Assembly (NCBI GenBank): GCA_017435185.1
Contig: JAFSFN010000104.1
Span: 1 to 6,473, forward strand
Source of the DNA: Clostridia bacterium
GTDB lineage: Bacteria; Bacillota; Clostridia; Christensenellales; CAG-138
DNA: 6,473 nucleotides
Direction of reading: 5' to 3'
Part shown: in pieces, positions 5,808 through 6,473 of the stretch
Position numbering within the stretch: the stretch's first letter is position 1
Layout: each line of letters starts with the position of its first letter
Translations under genes and position numbers: made by a program
The notes under the pieces: generated by a model
What the model was told of the DNA's origin: nothing
Databases searched by the model: none
What the model saw: the letters and a program-made list of their open reading frames with translations, nothing else

Positions 5808-6473
5808 ATGCAGAGAACATTTCAAACACAGATTGCAGGAAGGACGCTGACTGTTGAAACAGGCAAGTATGCCGAGCAGGCAGGCGGTTCCTGCTTGCTC
5901 AGATGCGGTGACACAGCCGTTTTGGTTTGTGCGACCGTTGCAAAAAGTGCCAGAGACGGCGTTGACTTTTTGCCTTTGTCGGTAGAATTTGAAGAAAAGA
6001 TGTATTCCGTAGGTAAGATCCCCGGCGGCTTTATCAAGCGTGAGGGACGCCCCACGGAGCGTGCGATACTCACATCAAGACTCATCGACAGACCGCTCCG
6101 TCCGCTCTTCCCCAAGGGCTTCTACAACGACATTCAGGTTGTTGCGACAGTTCTTTCCGTTGAGCAGGATATTCAGCCCGATGTTTTGGCTATGATTGGC
6201 TCATCAATTGCGTTGGCAATAAGTGAAGCTCCTTTCATGGGCCCCACAGGTGCTGTCAGCGTCGGTTATGTTGACGGTGAGTATATAATCAACCCCAACT
6301 GCGAACAGCGTGAGAAGAGCAGACTTGCATTGACAGTTGCCGGAACAAAAGACGCTGTTATGATGGTCGAAGCAGGCGCAAATGAACTTACCGAAGCGGA
6401 AATGCTCAAGGCTATTTTGCTTGCACATGAAGAAATAAAGAATATTGTTGAATTTATCAACGAAGTAGCAGCT
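5808..6473 (+). CDS. pnp: Polyribonucleotide nucleotidyltransferase (PNPase), N-terminal part
   Basis: The frame is open from the ATG at 5808 to the window edge, 222 codons of an expected roughly 700. PNPase is a trimeric cytoplasmic 3'-5' phosphorolytic exoribonuclease. The visible part is the first RNase PH-like domain: GRTLTVETGKYAEQAGGS, CGDTAVLVCATV, GVDFLPLSVEFEEKMYSVGK, then GGFIKREGRPTERAILTSRL and IDRPLRPLFPKGF, the signature corresponding to the E. coli FFRR-loop region. ALTVAGTKDAVMMVEAGANEL follows and the chain continues toward the all-alpha linker domain. The second PH domain, which carries the catalytic site, and the KH and S1 domains lie outside. Ribosome binding site AGAGGAG at 5795-5801 is 6 bases before the start. 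The ATG at 5803 is in another frame. Adjacency to rpsO is the conserved order. Confidence 0.97.
   Translation, partial: MQRTFQTQIAGRTLTVETGKYAEQAGGSCLLRCGDTAVLVCATVAKSARDGVDFLPLSVEFEEKMYSVGKIPGGFIKREGRPTERAILTSRLIDRPLRPLFPKGFYNDIQVVATVLSVEQDIQPDVLAMIGSSIALAISEAPFMGPTGAVSVGYVDGEYIINPNCEQREKSRLALTVAGTKDAVMMVEAGANELTEAEMLKAILLAHEEIKNIVEFINEVAA

Overview
The window looks like chromosomal core DNA from a Gram-positive, Clostridia-type bacterium, possibly of the Ruminococcaceae/Oscillospirales kind. That placement is inferred from the Firmicutes gene order (nrnA-truB-ribF ... rpsO-pnp), strong GGAG-type Shine-Dalgarno sites, sigma-A-like promoters, moderately AT-rich codons and the protein sequences. 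Species cannot be fixed from this window alone. All supported genes are on the + strand, and no gap between genes is longer than about 160 bases.

Left part (1-2549): three tightly packed housekeeping genes. The first is the 3' portion of an nrnA-type DHH phosphoesterase. It overlaps truB (tRNA U55 pseudouridine synthase) by 8 bases, and truB overlaps ribF (flavokinase/FAD synthetase) by 4 bases. They read as one translationally coupled operon for RNA turnover, tRNA modification and flavin cofactor synthesis.

Middle part (2550-5272): a two-gene envelope cassette sits where rpsO would be expected next to ribF. It encodes an AlgI-like membrane-bound O-acyltransferase (MBOAT) and a membrane-anchored DHHW/AlgX-like protein. 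Together they look like a minimal O-acetylation machine that moves acetyl groups across the membrane onto an extracytoplasmic glycan. A good sigma-A promoter lies in the 60-base gap before it, so it may be expressed apart from the housekeeping genes, although no terminator separates it from ribF.

Right part (5273-6473): rpsO (ribosomal protein S15) has its own promoter starting only 4 bases after the preceding stop codon. Its leader is about 85 bases long and can form competing structures, one of which covers the Shine-Dalgarno site, as expected for S15 autoregulation. A strong intrinsic terminator follows rpsO. pnp (polynucleotide phosphorylase) then starts from an apparently separate, weaker promoter and runs off the window end.

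No mobile element, CRISPR array, tRNA or rRNA was seen. The two points most worth a second look are the acetylation cassette nested in the translation/RNA operon and the candidate regulatory leader of rpsO.
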